A model generated the notes under the pieces. The model did not search any database. It saw only the letters and a program-made list of their open reading frames with translations, and was not told the origin of the DNA. Below are positions 42,901 through 53,879 of a DNA stretch of 64,000 nt, in pieces; the first letter of the stretch is position 1; the number at the start of each line of letters is the position of its first letter. The position numbers and the translations under genes were made by a program. Origin of the DNA: Metaphire vulgaris (lineage: Eukaryota > Annelida > Clitellata > Crassiclitellata > Megascolecidae); NCBI GenBank assembly GCA_018105865.1, contig CM030856.1:6079220-6143219 (forward strand), written 5' to 3'.

Positions 42901-45156
42901 GGAATTCACTCAAAAATAAAATAACATTCAAACAATTTGTAAGCAGATGAAGACAACATGGCACAAAATAACTTCAGTATCAGATTTTTACAAACCACAG
43001 GACAAAGCGAGCATTGCCACTTCCAAAAATGTCAAAATTTATTAACTAGAAGTCTGATAATCACGCCCGTTTCCATAAATTTAAACAGATGTCACAAGGC
43101 ATAACGCAAGTTATTCTTACTTACTAACAGTTCTGTGCAGCTGTTTATGTTCATTCCAACTACCTTTAAAGCATTCCTATCAGATAAACAATAAAACCAT
43201 TATAATGGAATTTTTTCAAACTTCATATATCAATATAAATTATCATTACAAATTCTGTGAAAACCATTTTAAAAAATTTAGATTTTAGAATTTCTTGAAA
43301 TATGGCCAGTGTGGTATTTTAACCTTCAGATACAGTTGGTAAATTGACTGCCATCTTTACAGAACCCCGGGCCCCGGGGTCACCCTGAACCCACTTGAGA
43401 AACAACAGAAACTGAAGTGCATTGACAACTTACCTTACTTTTATTCATTGGTAACAAAATATTACTGGTAAGTGATTTACGCTTTTAACAGGTAAATCTA
43501 TTATAATTAGTGAACTTCTATAGCACCACTGTAGTAATTCACTTGGCATTAGTCGATGGCTGCTCCAACATAGAATCGTAATTTCTTATTGTCAAATCCA
43601 AATATCAATAAATTTTCCCATCCTGATTATGCCAGAGAGGCAATAGAGAACAGGTACGTTTTGATTTATGATCGAAGCATCCTAGTGACTCAATGGAGTG
43701 GACAATTGCTCGCAGTGAGTTTCATACTCGGGCCAGCCACTGAAACTGGGCACTTACCATCTCTGAACAGAATGTAGCATTTATAATGTTCCCAACAGAA
43801 GTAGACTTTGAAATCTAGTTGTACAAAAAATGTTCCTGTCTTCAAACACACTGGGTGCACAACTTGCTAGTAGCTGTTGCTGAATATTGAGGACACACGG
43901 TTGAAATAAGTGTCACATTTTGTGAACACTTCCCTTGCCATTCCCTTGAACAATCCTTGCCATTCTTGCAATATAAGCATCTAATCTTTACTTTACAGGG
44001 TACTGTATCTGAGGGTTAAGGGGAAGGAAAAATGCCTGATCACTGTTTTATAATGTCAGTAGTTTATTTAACTAACTTATTTAGCATAATGAGACAATTA
44101 AAACCTTCCCTGCCCACTGGCTTGACTCTCAAATACCACCCTTAAAATGTATGGCATCATCAATCCTCGCTATCAAAACTCAGGTCTATAGTCTGCTACT
44201 CAGGCCTATAGTCTGCTTTAAGTGAAATCCACAATTGTTTGGATGCTTCTCCATACTCAGGACTCTCATTCTCAAACCAAGCTCGATTTCAGGCTAGGGG
44301 TGGAGACGAGCGGCGTAACTGAAAGTGGTCCGTAAACACTGATAGAAATTCCGTTGAAAGGGTTAGGGTTAGGGTCAGGGTTATGGTCAGGGTTATGGCT
44401 AGGATTAAATTTAACTCTAACTCTAACCCTAAACACTAACCCTAAACCCTACCAAAACCCTAACCCTAACCCATACTGATACGCATAGTGATACCTTACG
44501 CCGCTCATCACCACCCCTACCGATTTCAGTACCAACAACATTACACAGGCCTTAAAATTTCACTGGCGAAAACGATGGAAATGCTTATTTTAATACCACC
44601 GCTCATTCAAATCCAGTCTTAAAACACAAACGTCTTTTAGTTGATTTTCCTCCACAGTCAGTCTTGCTGCTTCCCACTCTGATCTCTGTAGTTGACCTGA
44701 TCTTTCGCAGATGGATTTAGAGTAACATCGATCGATACTTTTGAGAATTAGCAATTGTGCTACGGAAGTTAATCAATGCCATTAGTTTACTACTGTCTAC
44801 ATCTAAATTTCCGATCGTATTTCAAAATATAAACGCAACTGCTTGACCAAACATAACCCCGCAAACTGTCAAACTTTGAACCGACCTAGTTGCAACATCT
44901 GCAAAAAACAGACTGCTCTTCACATCAATCTTCAAACTATAATAATGGCGCTACATGAGTTTTACATCTGACTAATCGCCGCCTCACTTAACGACAAGAA
45001 CAGCTCAGTCGAAGTGGTTGAACACGATTAAAATACCTGAGAGCAGAAAAATGATCCTTCTATTCCTAGTTTAATGCAGGTTGGACACTGGAGACGGGCT
45101 TCTTTATCACATCCCACTGTCTCACAGTGTCTCATCGCAGAACCATTGACAGCCAT
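35125..45156 (-). CDS. METAP1: Methionine aminopeptidase 1, complete, 13 exons
   Basis: 381 aa (human about 386). Exons in transcript order: 45156-45037, 43176-43125, 42360-42272, 41684-41624, 41369-41278, 40570-40487, 39798-39731, 39417-39347, 38936-38805, 37829-37724, 37187-37150, 36437-36372, 35291-35125; every phase matches. This cytosolic enzyme removes initiator Met from nascent proteins. The N-terminus is the MYND-like zinc finger ([31 protein letters not shown]) that docks MetAP1 on ribosomes. The pita-bread peptidase fold follows: [26 protein letters not shown] (substrate His), VDVT and HGDLNETF (two metal Asp), YCGHGIH and LFHTAP (metal His region), TIEPM and SAQFEQTLL (two metal Glu), ending RPYFLDSL. 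All ligand positions are present, so it should be active. ATG sits in CAAAATGGCTG, a YY1-like start context. Six donors have T at +3. Confidence 0.97.
36908..36966. repeat. (GA)n microsatellite
   Basis: Pure GA run in a METAP1 intron. Confidence 0.95.
37308..37379 (-). mobile_element. 72-bp piggyBac-type MITE, copy 3
   Basis: Same 72-bp sequence with a few substitutions, flanked by TTAA (37304-37307, 37380-37383). In a METAP1 intron. Confidence 0.85.
38395..38470 (-). mobile_element. SINE 3' tail
   Basis: Reverse copy of the tail at 31320-31385, with an extended 5' part (GGGAGTGCTTCTGAGTGATT). Confidence 0.7.
40085..40205 (-). mobile_element. SINE with L2-like 3' end (GGTGTGCCATCGGCTGATGC)
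   Basis: The reverse strand reads ...GGATTTGGTGTGCCATCGGC...GTGGCACTATAGAAGTTGATTG. Relatives occur at 18890-18980 (-), 43508-43600 (-) and 53110-53235 (+), all ending in a CTATAGAAGTT tail. Confidence 0.65.
40905..41045 (+). mobile_element. SINE, CR1/L2-like tail
   Basis: CTGACTGATCTCTGGAATGACCTGGTC...GAGTATTAGAAATGGTGCTGTAGAAG. A close relative is at 44640-44775. Confidence 0.6.
42060..42240 (+). mobile_element. LINE ORF2 C-terminal fragment
   Basis: Reads [20 protein letters not shown], then [12 protein letters not shown], ending in a stop and a GATGAT microsatellite tail. It is the terminal motif of a non-LTR retrotransposon ORF2, in a METAP1 intron. Confidence 0.8.
44296..44519. mobile_element. 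Foldback element containing inverted telomeric repeats
   Basis: Inverted ends TAGGGGTGGAGACGAGCGGCGTAA / TTACGCCGCTCATCACCACCCCTA enclose TTAGGG repeats on the left (about 44360-44400) and CCCTAA repeats on the right (about 44415-44470), head to head. Confidence 0.75.
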
Positions 45157-46669
45157 TTTGACTTAGACCATCCCGTTCATTCCATAGAATCTACCATAAA
45201 TATTAAATTCTATTGTTCAAACTAGGACTCAAACGTAATCATAGGTAAGTAAGTAAAATCTTGTAAATTTATATAGTTCAGTCTTGGAGGAATACCTAGT
45301 ACAGTAGCAGCTATTTAATATTATGCATACACTGGTAGATCAGTGGTTATCAGACCCCTTTGCAGCACGACCCACATTTGAAATTCAAAAATGTTTGCGA
45401 CCCACCTGTCAAATTAAGCAGTCGTTGTCACAGCAGAGAAAAAGTGCACAGGCAACAAAGGTCGTTAAGCATTTAATTAAGTACTATATGCTTAGTTAAA
45501 TAGCATGGTTTAGAGTAGTTCAGTAGGATATGCCCTGTGCGAGAACCACTATATTCCACCCGCCATTCATTCATTCATTTGCCTCCGAGTAGAAATAAAA
45601 GAGGCGCTATACAAATGTCACATTACAATGTCACATTACATTTGCGTTATGGTCTTGTCTCATTCTCCTTATTTGTCTCTAGAGTCTACAAAATCAAACA
45701 AAGCTTTGCAGTAATGCAGTATATATTAAGTATCTGTAAGAATATTAAGTTTTCATGAGATTTCCAAGTAATCACAGACTACATCAAATATTGTTATTGT
45801 TACTGGCTTTATTACTGACAGATTTAGATTTGCTGATCTTTTGAATCAGTGCTGATAAGTGATCACATTCACATTTGCCAAATTATTTGCTTGAATCTTA
45901 TTTAAATATACATCCAAATAGATTTCTTTAGTCGCTAGAATTTTATAAAAGGCAGAACAGATGCAATTTATTTTCATTTTTGGATAAATGAAGTTAGCGT
46001 ACTTTAGCAAGAAACTTTTTTTAATTATTACAAGTCTTGAAGGCAATTGGGAAAGTTAAAAATCTGTCTACTGTAATGAAATCAAATATAGCAATGAATT
46101 AAATGCTACTAAACTAACATAAGCTGCAGTTTGTCAATGATTTTATCAACATAATCATTAACTCTTGAACAGATAACTCTACTTGGAAATGATTTTTAAG
46201 AATAGGACATCGCTATAATGACATTTCAACAGATATTAATTAAAGCAGAGGTGCAAATCTCCAATTGAATGCAATATTAATGCTGCCATCAAAAGTAGAA
46301 TTGTCTCAAAACAACGGTGTTCCGCTTTACTTTTAACATTTAAAATATCATAATAAAAGCATCGCACAATTCACAAGGCTTGAACCAAATGACAGAGTTT
46401 CACATCAAGTGTAAATCATGCTGGACATCAATTCAAACATGAAAAGCTCATACATAAACCTTGACGGCAAATAGAAAAAAATAAAAACAGTAATTCTTAC
46501 ATTTACATAGCGCCTTGGTATCATCATGAACTATTCATCAGCCAAGAAATGCTATGCAGACCACATTAATTTCCCAAACTGCACGTGCGAGTCAAACTCA
46601 GGTTCATGGTGGAGGAGGCTGGCACTGTACCAAATGACCCAGTGAGGCACTTCACACTTCCATACAAAC
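45157..46669. other. Intergenic region upstream of METAP1
   Basis: Holds METAP1 promoter sequence next to 45157, a hAT-like repeat at about 45333-45558 (CAGTGGTTATCAGACC...GAGAACCACTAT), SINE tails (45590-45645), and AT-rich sequence with nothing recognised. Confidence 0.55.
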
Positions 46670-46856
46670 CAGGGATATTTCTAGGATTGTGAATTTGGGG
46701 GTGTCGACCTCAAATTGGGGGGGGGGGGTGTCTGGAACTAATTAGTATGCATTTTGTATAAATAACATTGTCACATTACCAAATTTTGGGGTCTCGACCC
46801 TCAAACTGGGGGGCAGGAGGTGTTGGGGGATGTTAAGGGGGTGTAAAATATCCCTG
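46670..46856 (+). mobile_element. hAT-type MITE (family F)
   Basis: CAGGGATATTTCTAGGATTG...GTGTAAAATATCCCTG with a perfect 8-bp TSD, ATACAAAC (46662-46669, 46857-46864). Confidence 0.93.
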
Positions 46857-47105
46857 ATACAAACTATACCGGATTATTGAGCATGAAGATATCTGTCAAT
46901 AGAATTCAGAGTTCATATAATCCATCCATATAGTACGTACGCACTGCGGAGGGATTGGATTTATGAGATTTGTGTATGCACGGTGTGCGAAAGGGGGGTT
47001 GAAAATATGCCTCTTTTGCAAACATACTATATAGACGATCCCTAAATAAATCATGGAAAAATCCGTCTAAATGATCTGCTGCAGAAGATCACACTGTCAT
47101 GGACG

Positions 47106-47624
47106 CTACATCCGACTTGTATTGTCAAGAGCGATTGTTTTACGATAGTTAGTCAGTTCCTTAGACGTCTGTATTCGAGAATAGTTTGATCCCAGTGTCA
47201 TCGTGTATGCCACCTGAAATGTCAATGCAACCAGATCTATGAACATGAAATATGAAACAAACTCAAAAATTAAGTAACTGCTCAGAGAGAAACTTGTTCA
47301 ACACAAAAAGAAATCAGCCTGTAACATGTAGTTCAACAGAGAACAAGAAGATTCTGGCATAATAAGCAACATGAGAATAAACTTTTAAAAATAGAATCAT
47401 GATATCAAAATAAAATGCATAATAATGAGTTTCATTAGACTTTATTAAATATTATCAAGGACATAATCAACAAATTAAATTTGTTAACTTACCTAAAATC
47501 TGGGTCAACCAATTCTGTCAACTCAATTATTATAACTTATGAAATAAGCTGAATACTACTACTACATCAACAACAGCAACAACAACAACTACTACTACTA
47601 CTACTACTAAAACTATATATATAT

Positions 47625-47669
<45 letters not shown>

Positions 47670-47754
47670 CTTCTTATATATATATATTATAACTTATGAA
47701 ATAAGCTGAATACTACTATTAAATCAACAACAACTACAACTGCAACTACTACTA

Positions 47755-47816
<62 letters not shown>

Positions 47817-50800
47817 GTACTACTACTACTACTACTAATAATAATAATAATAATAATAATAACTTGTTTAGAGTTGTTCAACTGGACCTATCCTGTGTTA
47901 GAACTACTAGTACTGTATAGTAGTACTTCTTAAGATATATTAATTGACATGAAATTACATTAAACCTCATACTAACCAATCCAAGAACGATCAGAAACGA
48001 TCCAGAGAAAGCCACACAAAACAATGGACCAGCCTTTTCAATCTGAAAGAAAAAGAAATCAAAATATGAATTGAATTTAACTTTGCATCTGAAATATCAA
48101 AAAGTAAAATCTACTCCAAATCAAAACACTTAACAATTTTGCACCGGAAATTGTGAAATACTCATTTATCAAAAGCCAGTCCATTCCTTTGGAATAAACT
48201 ACAGAGCGTCTTTTTATCAAAATCCTGTAATACAGTCCAACATCAAAGACAACACTTCTGTGTTGCCACAAAAAGAGGTGCTATACACATTTTATAATTA
48301 CATAACTGTATTACCACAAATCAATTATTTCAATCTTAATTTGTGATCTGCTCAATCTGTGTTTAGCCTTCCAATCAATGCCCAAGTTTTACACTACTGC
48401 ATTGTAAACAGCTTCCTACACAAGACTGGAATAGAAAATTTGACATTTACCCTCAAATTCCCACTTATTAATTCTTCTGTTATCTACAAACACTGTGGTC
48501 ATGCCAAATAAATAAATTAGGGACAAGATGTATATTTAATGTGATGCTGCTGATGCATACAACTTACATAAGTACAAAAGTATAGCTTACATAAGTACAA
48601 AAGTATAGCTAACATAAGTACAAAAGTATAGCTAACATAAGTACAAAAGTATAGCTTACATAAGTACAAAAGTATGGCTGACATAAGTACAAAAGTATAG
48701 CTTACATAAGTACAAAAGTCATCAAGGTCCTGTTCATCGCATAATGCATTCATGTCGAGCCCTTCAGTGTAATTCTTATAAATACCTATAAACAAAGATA
48801 TTACAATTCACAAAACTGGGCATAAAAATAAGTGAAATATCAGTAGACATTTAAAAAGGAAACTCAATAACGTAATCCATCACTGGTTTAATCTTCTAGT
48901 CTGATTAGGATAAATATGCGCCTAAACATAATAGCCATTAAGATCCATTGTGGGGTAAATTGAGACAATTTTCAGATGAGACAGATCAATCTGGAATAAA
49001 ACAATCTTATGGTCAAAAATTATGACAAACACAGCACTGCTGAGCAAAAAAAAGGTAGTTGAATTCTTGAACTCCTGGTTGCTGTCTGCTTCAGTGACTG
49101 ACATGTTTTCTGCTCATTGCCATAAAAATGCATTGTTATGCGTGTATATATGCATAAGTATACATATATATATATATATGTATATATATATACACACACA
49201 CACACAAGTATATATATATATAATATATATATACCGTACACACACAGATGTATACATACATACACACATATGTATATATATATACACAGTTATACACATA
49301 TAAAATAGCTGATGAAATTCAATGTAACTGAATCTTATTGGCTTAGAGAAATTCCTAAAAACAGCCCGATTCATTACCTGCTCACATCAACATATGGAAG
49401 TCTAGCACCCTACTCTCTCCGCAGCATAGCACCACAGTAGAGACAAAATTCAAGCGATCAATTCGAACTTTGTGCAAGTTTTAAATCACAAACTATTTCT
49501 GCATACTCACCGAATCGGCTGAGATTTAAGCAGTAGCCCCATTCTGTGTCGATGTACTGATACCGCTGATGCTGGACCTCGACTATGCATACGGACTGCA
49601 GCATAATGTAGATGATGATGGAGAGACCACAAAAACTCGTTACTCCGATCCAGGCGCAGTTAAGAACGTACGTCAAAACAAGGAACTGAGAAAGATATTT
49701 TTTAAAATGCGTAAAACAGTATCATCACAACTGCTACTACCCAGAAAACAGTTCACCTATTCATTACTAAAATAGAATTGAGTGTTTTAGGTGAAATGAT
49801 GGTCCAGTAAATAGTGATCTGGACTGCCAATCGTGAAGTCTAGGATTCAAACTGCATGGTCAAGCAAGGCAGAAACATCTGCTTCATCGATTTAACTAGC
49901 TAATGGATAAGGGGCTGTCCATTAATTACGTCAACAATTTAGGGGGGAGAGGGTTTGAAAAAGTTTGACAGTTGTTGACAGGGGAAGGGAGGGGGTCAAG
50001 AGAAGTTGATGTCAACAATTTCACTTTTACAAATAATCAAAAAATAGGAAATTTTATGGAATACTACTTATTACAATGGAAAAAAGCATGGCAAACAAGG
50101 CCATCACCACATTTTGACACTCGATGAGCGAAACAGAAGAAAAAAGGTAATCACCGCAAAAAATAACAACCTTGTTATTTGGACCAGTCATTGATCTTAG
50201 GGTTTTTTGACGTATTTATAGGGTGGGGTAACTGAAAGTTGACAGTTGTTGACAAGATAGGAGGGGGTCAAAAATTGCCAAAAAATTGTTGATGCAATTA
50301 ATGGACAGCCCCTAATTTTAATTAACTAATAAAAAAAATTTAACAACAAAACTTATATGAAAAATACTAATGGATTAATATGAAGAAACATTAGATAAGC
50401 TTTTATCAGATTAAAACATAGTTGATATATATATCAATATATCATAGAATAGTCCCTATATATATATATATATATATTTTATATCATCCCTCACCATAAT
50501 GTCCATAAATAAATAGGAATTTTATTCATATATTAAAAAATTACTTAGAGCTACATAAACTCATGATTATTGAACTCACAAAAAATGCAGCAATCCTTCC
50601 ACCCATAATGCATTTGACACCCGAGTAAATATTCTGTCTGGTGGCCGATGAAGCCAGAAATCCAAAAGTCAGAAGTAGAATCGCAAAGAGACCCATGATG
50701 ATGGCAAACACAAAGAACCCAATTTCAATACTTTCCAGCCTATCAACAATACAGAATATAATATAACATGGTGCACTGAATAATATGCCTATTACTGTAC

Positions 50801-52674
50801 AGCAACTTTTCATCCACTTATCACTCATTTTGCACATTTTGGACTTTGACTAATAAACGCTGCCGAGCCCATTTGAAAAGACACTAAACCGGTACAAATT
50901 CTTTCAGAAATCTATTCTCTGTCAAATGTCTAAAAATCAATCAACCAATCAGAACGATAAGATGGATAACGCTTAAGATTATAGATGCTGGTTTCTTGTA
51001 TCCACTACATTTTGGTTTGACTATAGACCACAAAAACACTATTTCTTTCACAAAAATTGATAAGACGGCCTGTTTGAAATTGGACAAAAAATATTAAAAA
51101 TTGACTAGTGCTACAGCAGGCTATAGGTATGCAAAAATTCAGAAGAGTGATGAAACGAATTAAAACCACATATTCTTGTGTCGCCATCTTTGTTGTGTCA
51201 AACCGTACTAGAATTGTCAATATATTCTGCCTCAATTTTTTTCTAGAGCTTTCAAAATGCCATGAAAAATAATGAGCCATTTGAAAAGACACTATACAAA
51301 GTCTTTCAGAAATCTATTCTCTGTGAAATGTCTAAAAAAATCAATCAAGAGATAAGATGGCGCTTAAATCATCAAGGCAGTGCTACAGCAGGCTATAGGT
51401 ATGAATATGCAGAAAATTTTCTTGTGTCGCCATCTTTGTTGTGTCAAACCGTGCATATTTTTTTTCTAGAGCATCCAAGAAAAATAATTTTGATTATTAT
51501 TATTATTCTTAAATTATTCAATCAAGAGATATTAAATCATCTCATTATTATTATATGCTTTTTGTCCGTAAGTCAAAAAAGTGCATATTTTCATTTCATT
51601 ATTATTATTTTGACAATTTCTATAGCATAGCTAGTTGCTAAAAAGCAAGAGCACTTTACATAAATGGAAATGAAATGTTGAATAAATATGTCTTCAGCGC
51701 AACTGAGAACCGTTCAAATGAGGTGACAGATGTCACTGTGTATGGCAACGAATTACATAGAAGGAGGTTGCCACGGGTGACAGAATGCTATAAGAAGTTT
51801 ATGCAAATGTCGAGAATTCAATACTCACCACGGAACATAGAAGTGGAATAGTCCGACAAAGATGCCCTGAATAACAATCTGAACAGCCTGGTATCCGGCC
51901 CCGCAAAACATCCCGACCCCCACACACAACGCAACCGTTGCAACAATCGATCCCCACGGCGCCCAAAAGCAGCATTCCACGCGCCGACCTAAAAAAATTA
52001 ACAAAACTCGACATCAAAGAGGCGGAAAAGAAGAAATCTGTGCATCAGAAGATATCACATACAAATACGTGAAACCAAAATCTCAATAAGTCTAGTTTAT
52101 AACATAAGTGGCTAGCCTGTTTTGGCCTAAACCCCCTTGGTGACCAGAGTTTATGATTTCCAATAATATTAGGCCAGGGTGAGCGCAAGGGCGTAAAACA
52201 CGGGGGGAAGGTCCCCAAATAATTATTAGGATAGGACAGAGTATCAATTCCCCCACACCCCCAATGTTTTGTGCCTATTGTTAAAAATTTCTATCCTCTC
52301 CCCATGATGTTGACCGCATTCACTCATTTCGGATGACCTTTTTTGCTTGTTAGGCCAGTAATTAGGGTATTTGGACAGGGAAAAATATGATGACTTTTTT
52401 TGCTCGTCAAGACTTTTTGGGAGACGAAAAGAGGGCCTGACCTGACTTTATATACGATTCTACCCCGCCCCGCCCCCCAATGTTGACGCCAGGTTTACGC
52501 CACTGGGTGAACGATACATGTAAAGGTGCGCCACACTAACGTTCTACCTGCATTACACAGGTGATACTTCGAATATTACGATAAAACCAAAGTAGGTCTA
52601 AAAGATAACGGTAAAATGCACACAACAGTTCCTTGAAATTATGGAAAACTAACACTACGATATCTCTTACCCAT
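47106..52674 (-). CDS. M6/proteolipid (GPM6/PLP family) four-pass membrane protein, 7 exons
   Basis: 250 aa (human GPM6A/PLP1 about 276-278). Exons: 52674-52671, 51988-51829, 50739-50580, 49685-49511, 48785-48706, 48042-47977, 47213-47106; phases all match. It starts MGRRVECCFWAPWGSIVATV, like MGLLECC...P of PLP/M6. TM1 includes GSIVATVALCVGVGMFCGAG. TM2 spans IGFFVFAIIMGLFAILLL, followed by TRQNIYSGVKC (PLP: VRQIFGDYKTTIC). TM3 is FLVLTYVLNCAWIGVTSFC. The second extracellular loop has four Cys (QSVC, WGYC, NALC, DDFC), the PLP disulfide pattern. TM4 is PLFCVAFSGSFLIVLGL. The cytoplasmic tail is basic. The family acts in neural membranes and filopodia. Proteins this short lack the PLP-specific loop insert, as M6 does. 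Intron 5 has repeated 5' splice sites (see findings). Confidence 0.92.
47575..47862. repeat. (TAC)n, (TA)n and (AAT)n microsatellites
   Basis: Compound simple repeats in an intron of the M6 gene; poly-Ser frames are artefacts. Confidence 0.95.
48564..48720. repeat. 23-bp minisatellite spanning a 5' splice site, 7 units
   Basis: Six full units and one partial of TTACATAAGTACAAAAGTATAGC. On the coding strand each unit contains ACTTAT|GTAAGC or a GTTAGC/GTCAGC variant. The exon-proximal unit supplies the donor I use for M6 exon 5 (48706). Confidence 0.93.
49140..49300. repeat. (TA)n/(CA)n compound microsatellite
   Basis: Low-complexity TA/CACA tract giving spurious Tyr/Ile frames on both strands. 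Confidence 0.9.
49911..50312. mobile_element. PIF/Harbinger-like MITE (family D), intact
   Basis: 402 bp, GGGGCTGTCCATTAATTACG...TTAATGGACAGCCCC, flanked by TAA on both sides (49908-49910, 50313-50315). A 3-bp TAA target duplication fits PIF/Harbinger. Confidence 0.85.
52175..52505. mobile_element. Possible hAT-type MITE
   Basis: Right end GGTTTACGCCACTG and left end CAGGGTGAGCGCAAGGGCGTAA are partly inverted. No TSD. Intron 1 of the M6 gene. Confidence 0.4.
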
Positions 52675-53049
52675 CGTTAATCAGATTAATATGTTAATAC
52701 AAATAACTCCATTAATATAAAGTTAACTCAGCAGTCAGCACCATCGATGGTCAGCACCAACACACATAGAGCTCATAAATAGATAATAGATATTTTTCTA
52801 TGGTAACCTGCGGCATAATAACATAGGAGGCGCGCTGAGCGTTTGCTCCGGGGTAGAGTCCGTGTCTGCAACGGGGTGTTGACCCGACAATTTTTGGAGA
52901 GCCCGTGGCTGACCATGTCGATCCCCAGGAGAGGAAAGCCAAACTTTGCTCGCAAGCGTAAGCAGCAGCACCAGTTCACCATGACAGCACCTTCTCTAGT
53001 ATTGTCTGGTCTTCACAGTTTAGGATAAAGGTTCTCAGCCGACTCTGAC

Positions 53050-53095
53050 TTTTGTGAACCCCCAGTGGTCCGCATACCACTGGGGGTTCACAAAA
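53050..53095. repeat. Perfect 20-bp hairpin, 6-nt loop
   Basis: TTTTGTGAACCCCCAGTGGT (53050-53069) and its exact inverse (53076-53095) around CCGCAT. The GAACCCCCAGTGGT arms look like abutting hAT ends. Confidence 0.9.
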
Positions 53096-53109
53096 TGGTC
53101 GTTGGGTGT

Positions 53110-53235
53110 CCGCAGAAAGGGTCCAGGATTGTTTGTCCTGCCGGATACCCTGGATCTCGAATGATTTTGATTTGGTGTGCCATCGGATGAGCTCCTGTGC
53201 ATTATTAAGTGGCGCTATAGAAGTTTAAGATTAGA
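53110..53235 (+). mobile_element. SINE, L2-like 3' end
   Basis: GGATACCCTGGATCTCGAATGATTTTGATTTGGTGTGCCATCGGATGAGC...AGTGGCGCTATAGAAG; same family as 40085-40205. Confidence 0.65.
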
Positions 53236-53879
53236 TTAAGATTACATACACAGCTTACGGTACATTATTCTCTGCAAAACGACATATGATTTTTCTAGTT
53301 TATAATTAATATGATTTTATTATTGACAAGTGCCATTTTCTAATTATCGAGTTTGCTCTGTTTTGGTAATAAAAATAATTTCATTTAATCACAGATAATA
53401 GTGTAATGTAATCACAGGGCTGTAAATGTACACCTTATATACAGATATATTTTAACATTTGTACTCTGTACTGATTTAATAGCCTATACAGTGTACTGCG
53501 TAATTCCACATTCAGGGACTAGTGTATATATTATGTTATGGTGCAACTAATCTAGGGTTGGGTCCAGTATTGGAGTTGCCGGGGTGGGGTGGTGGTGGTG
53601 AACCCCCAGCTAACTTTGCAACCCTCCCAAAAATCGCATATCGGGTACCGGTACATGCAGCTTCTGCCATTCATTGAATTTCAGTCCTCAACTCCCCCGC
53701 TCAAATTTCACAACTCCAACACTGGTTGGGTCTCAATTACTATTTACTGTATTTGAAAAATCAAACAGTGGTTAGTAATATTATGAAGACCAAATGACTT
53801 ACTCCACTTCTTTATAAAATATTGTTTGCATTTGTCTATTCAGCTTTTCAAAGCATAAAACTGGCAAATTAAGCAAGAA

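Noticed and set aside
44360..44470. Chromosome end
   Set aside because: The telomeric repeats are short, inverted and internal, with genes on both sides.
48564..48720. 23-bp repeats as a CRISPR or coding repeat domain
   Set aside because: Contiguous units without spacers, and the Leu/Tyr-rich frame is mostly intronic unless distal donors are used.
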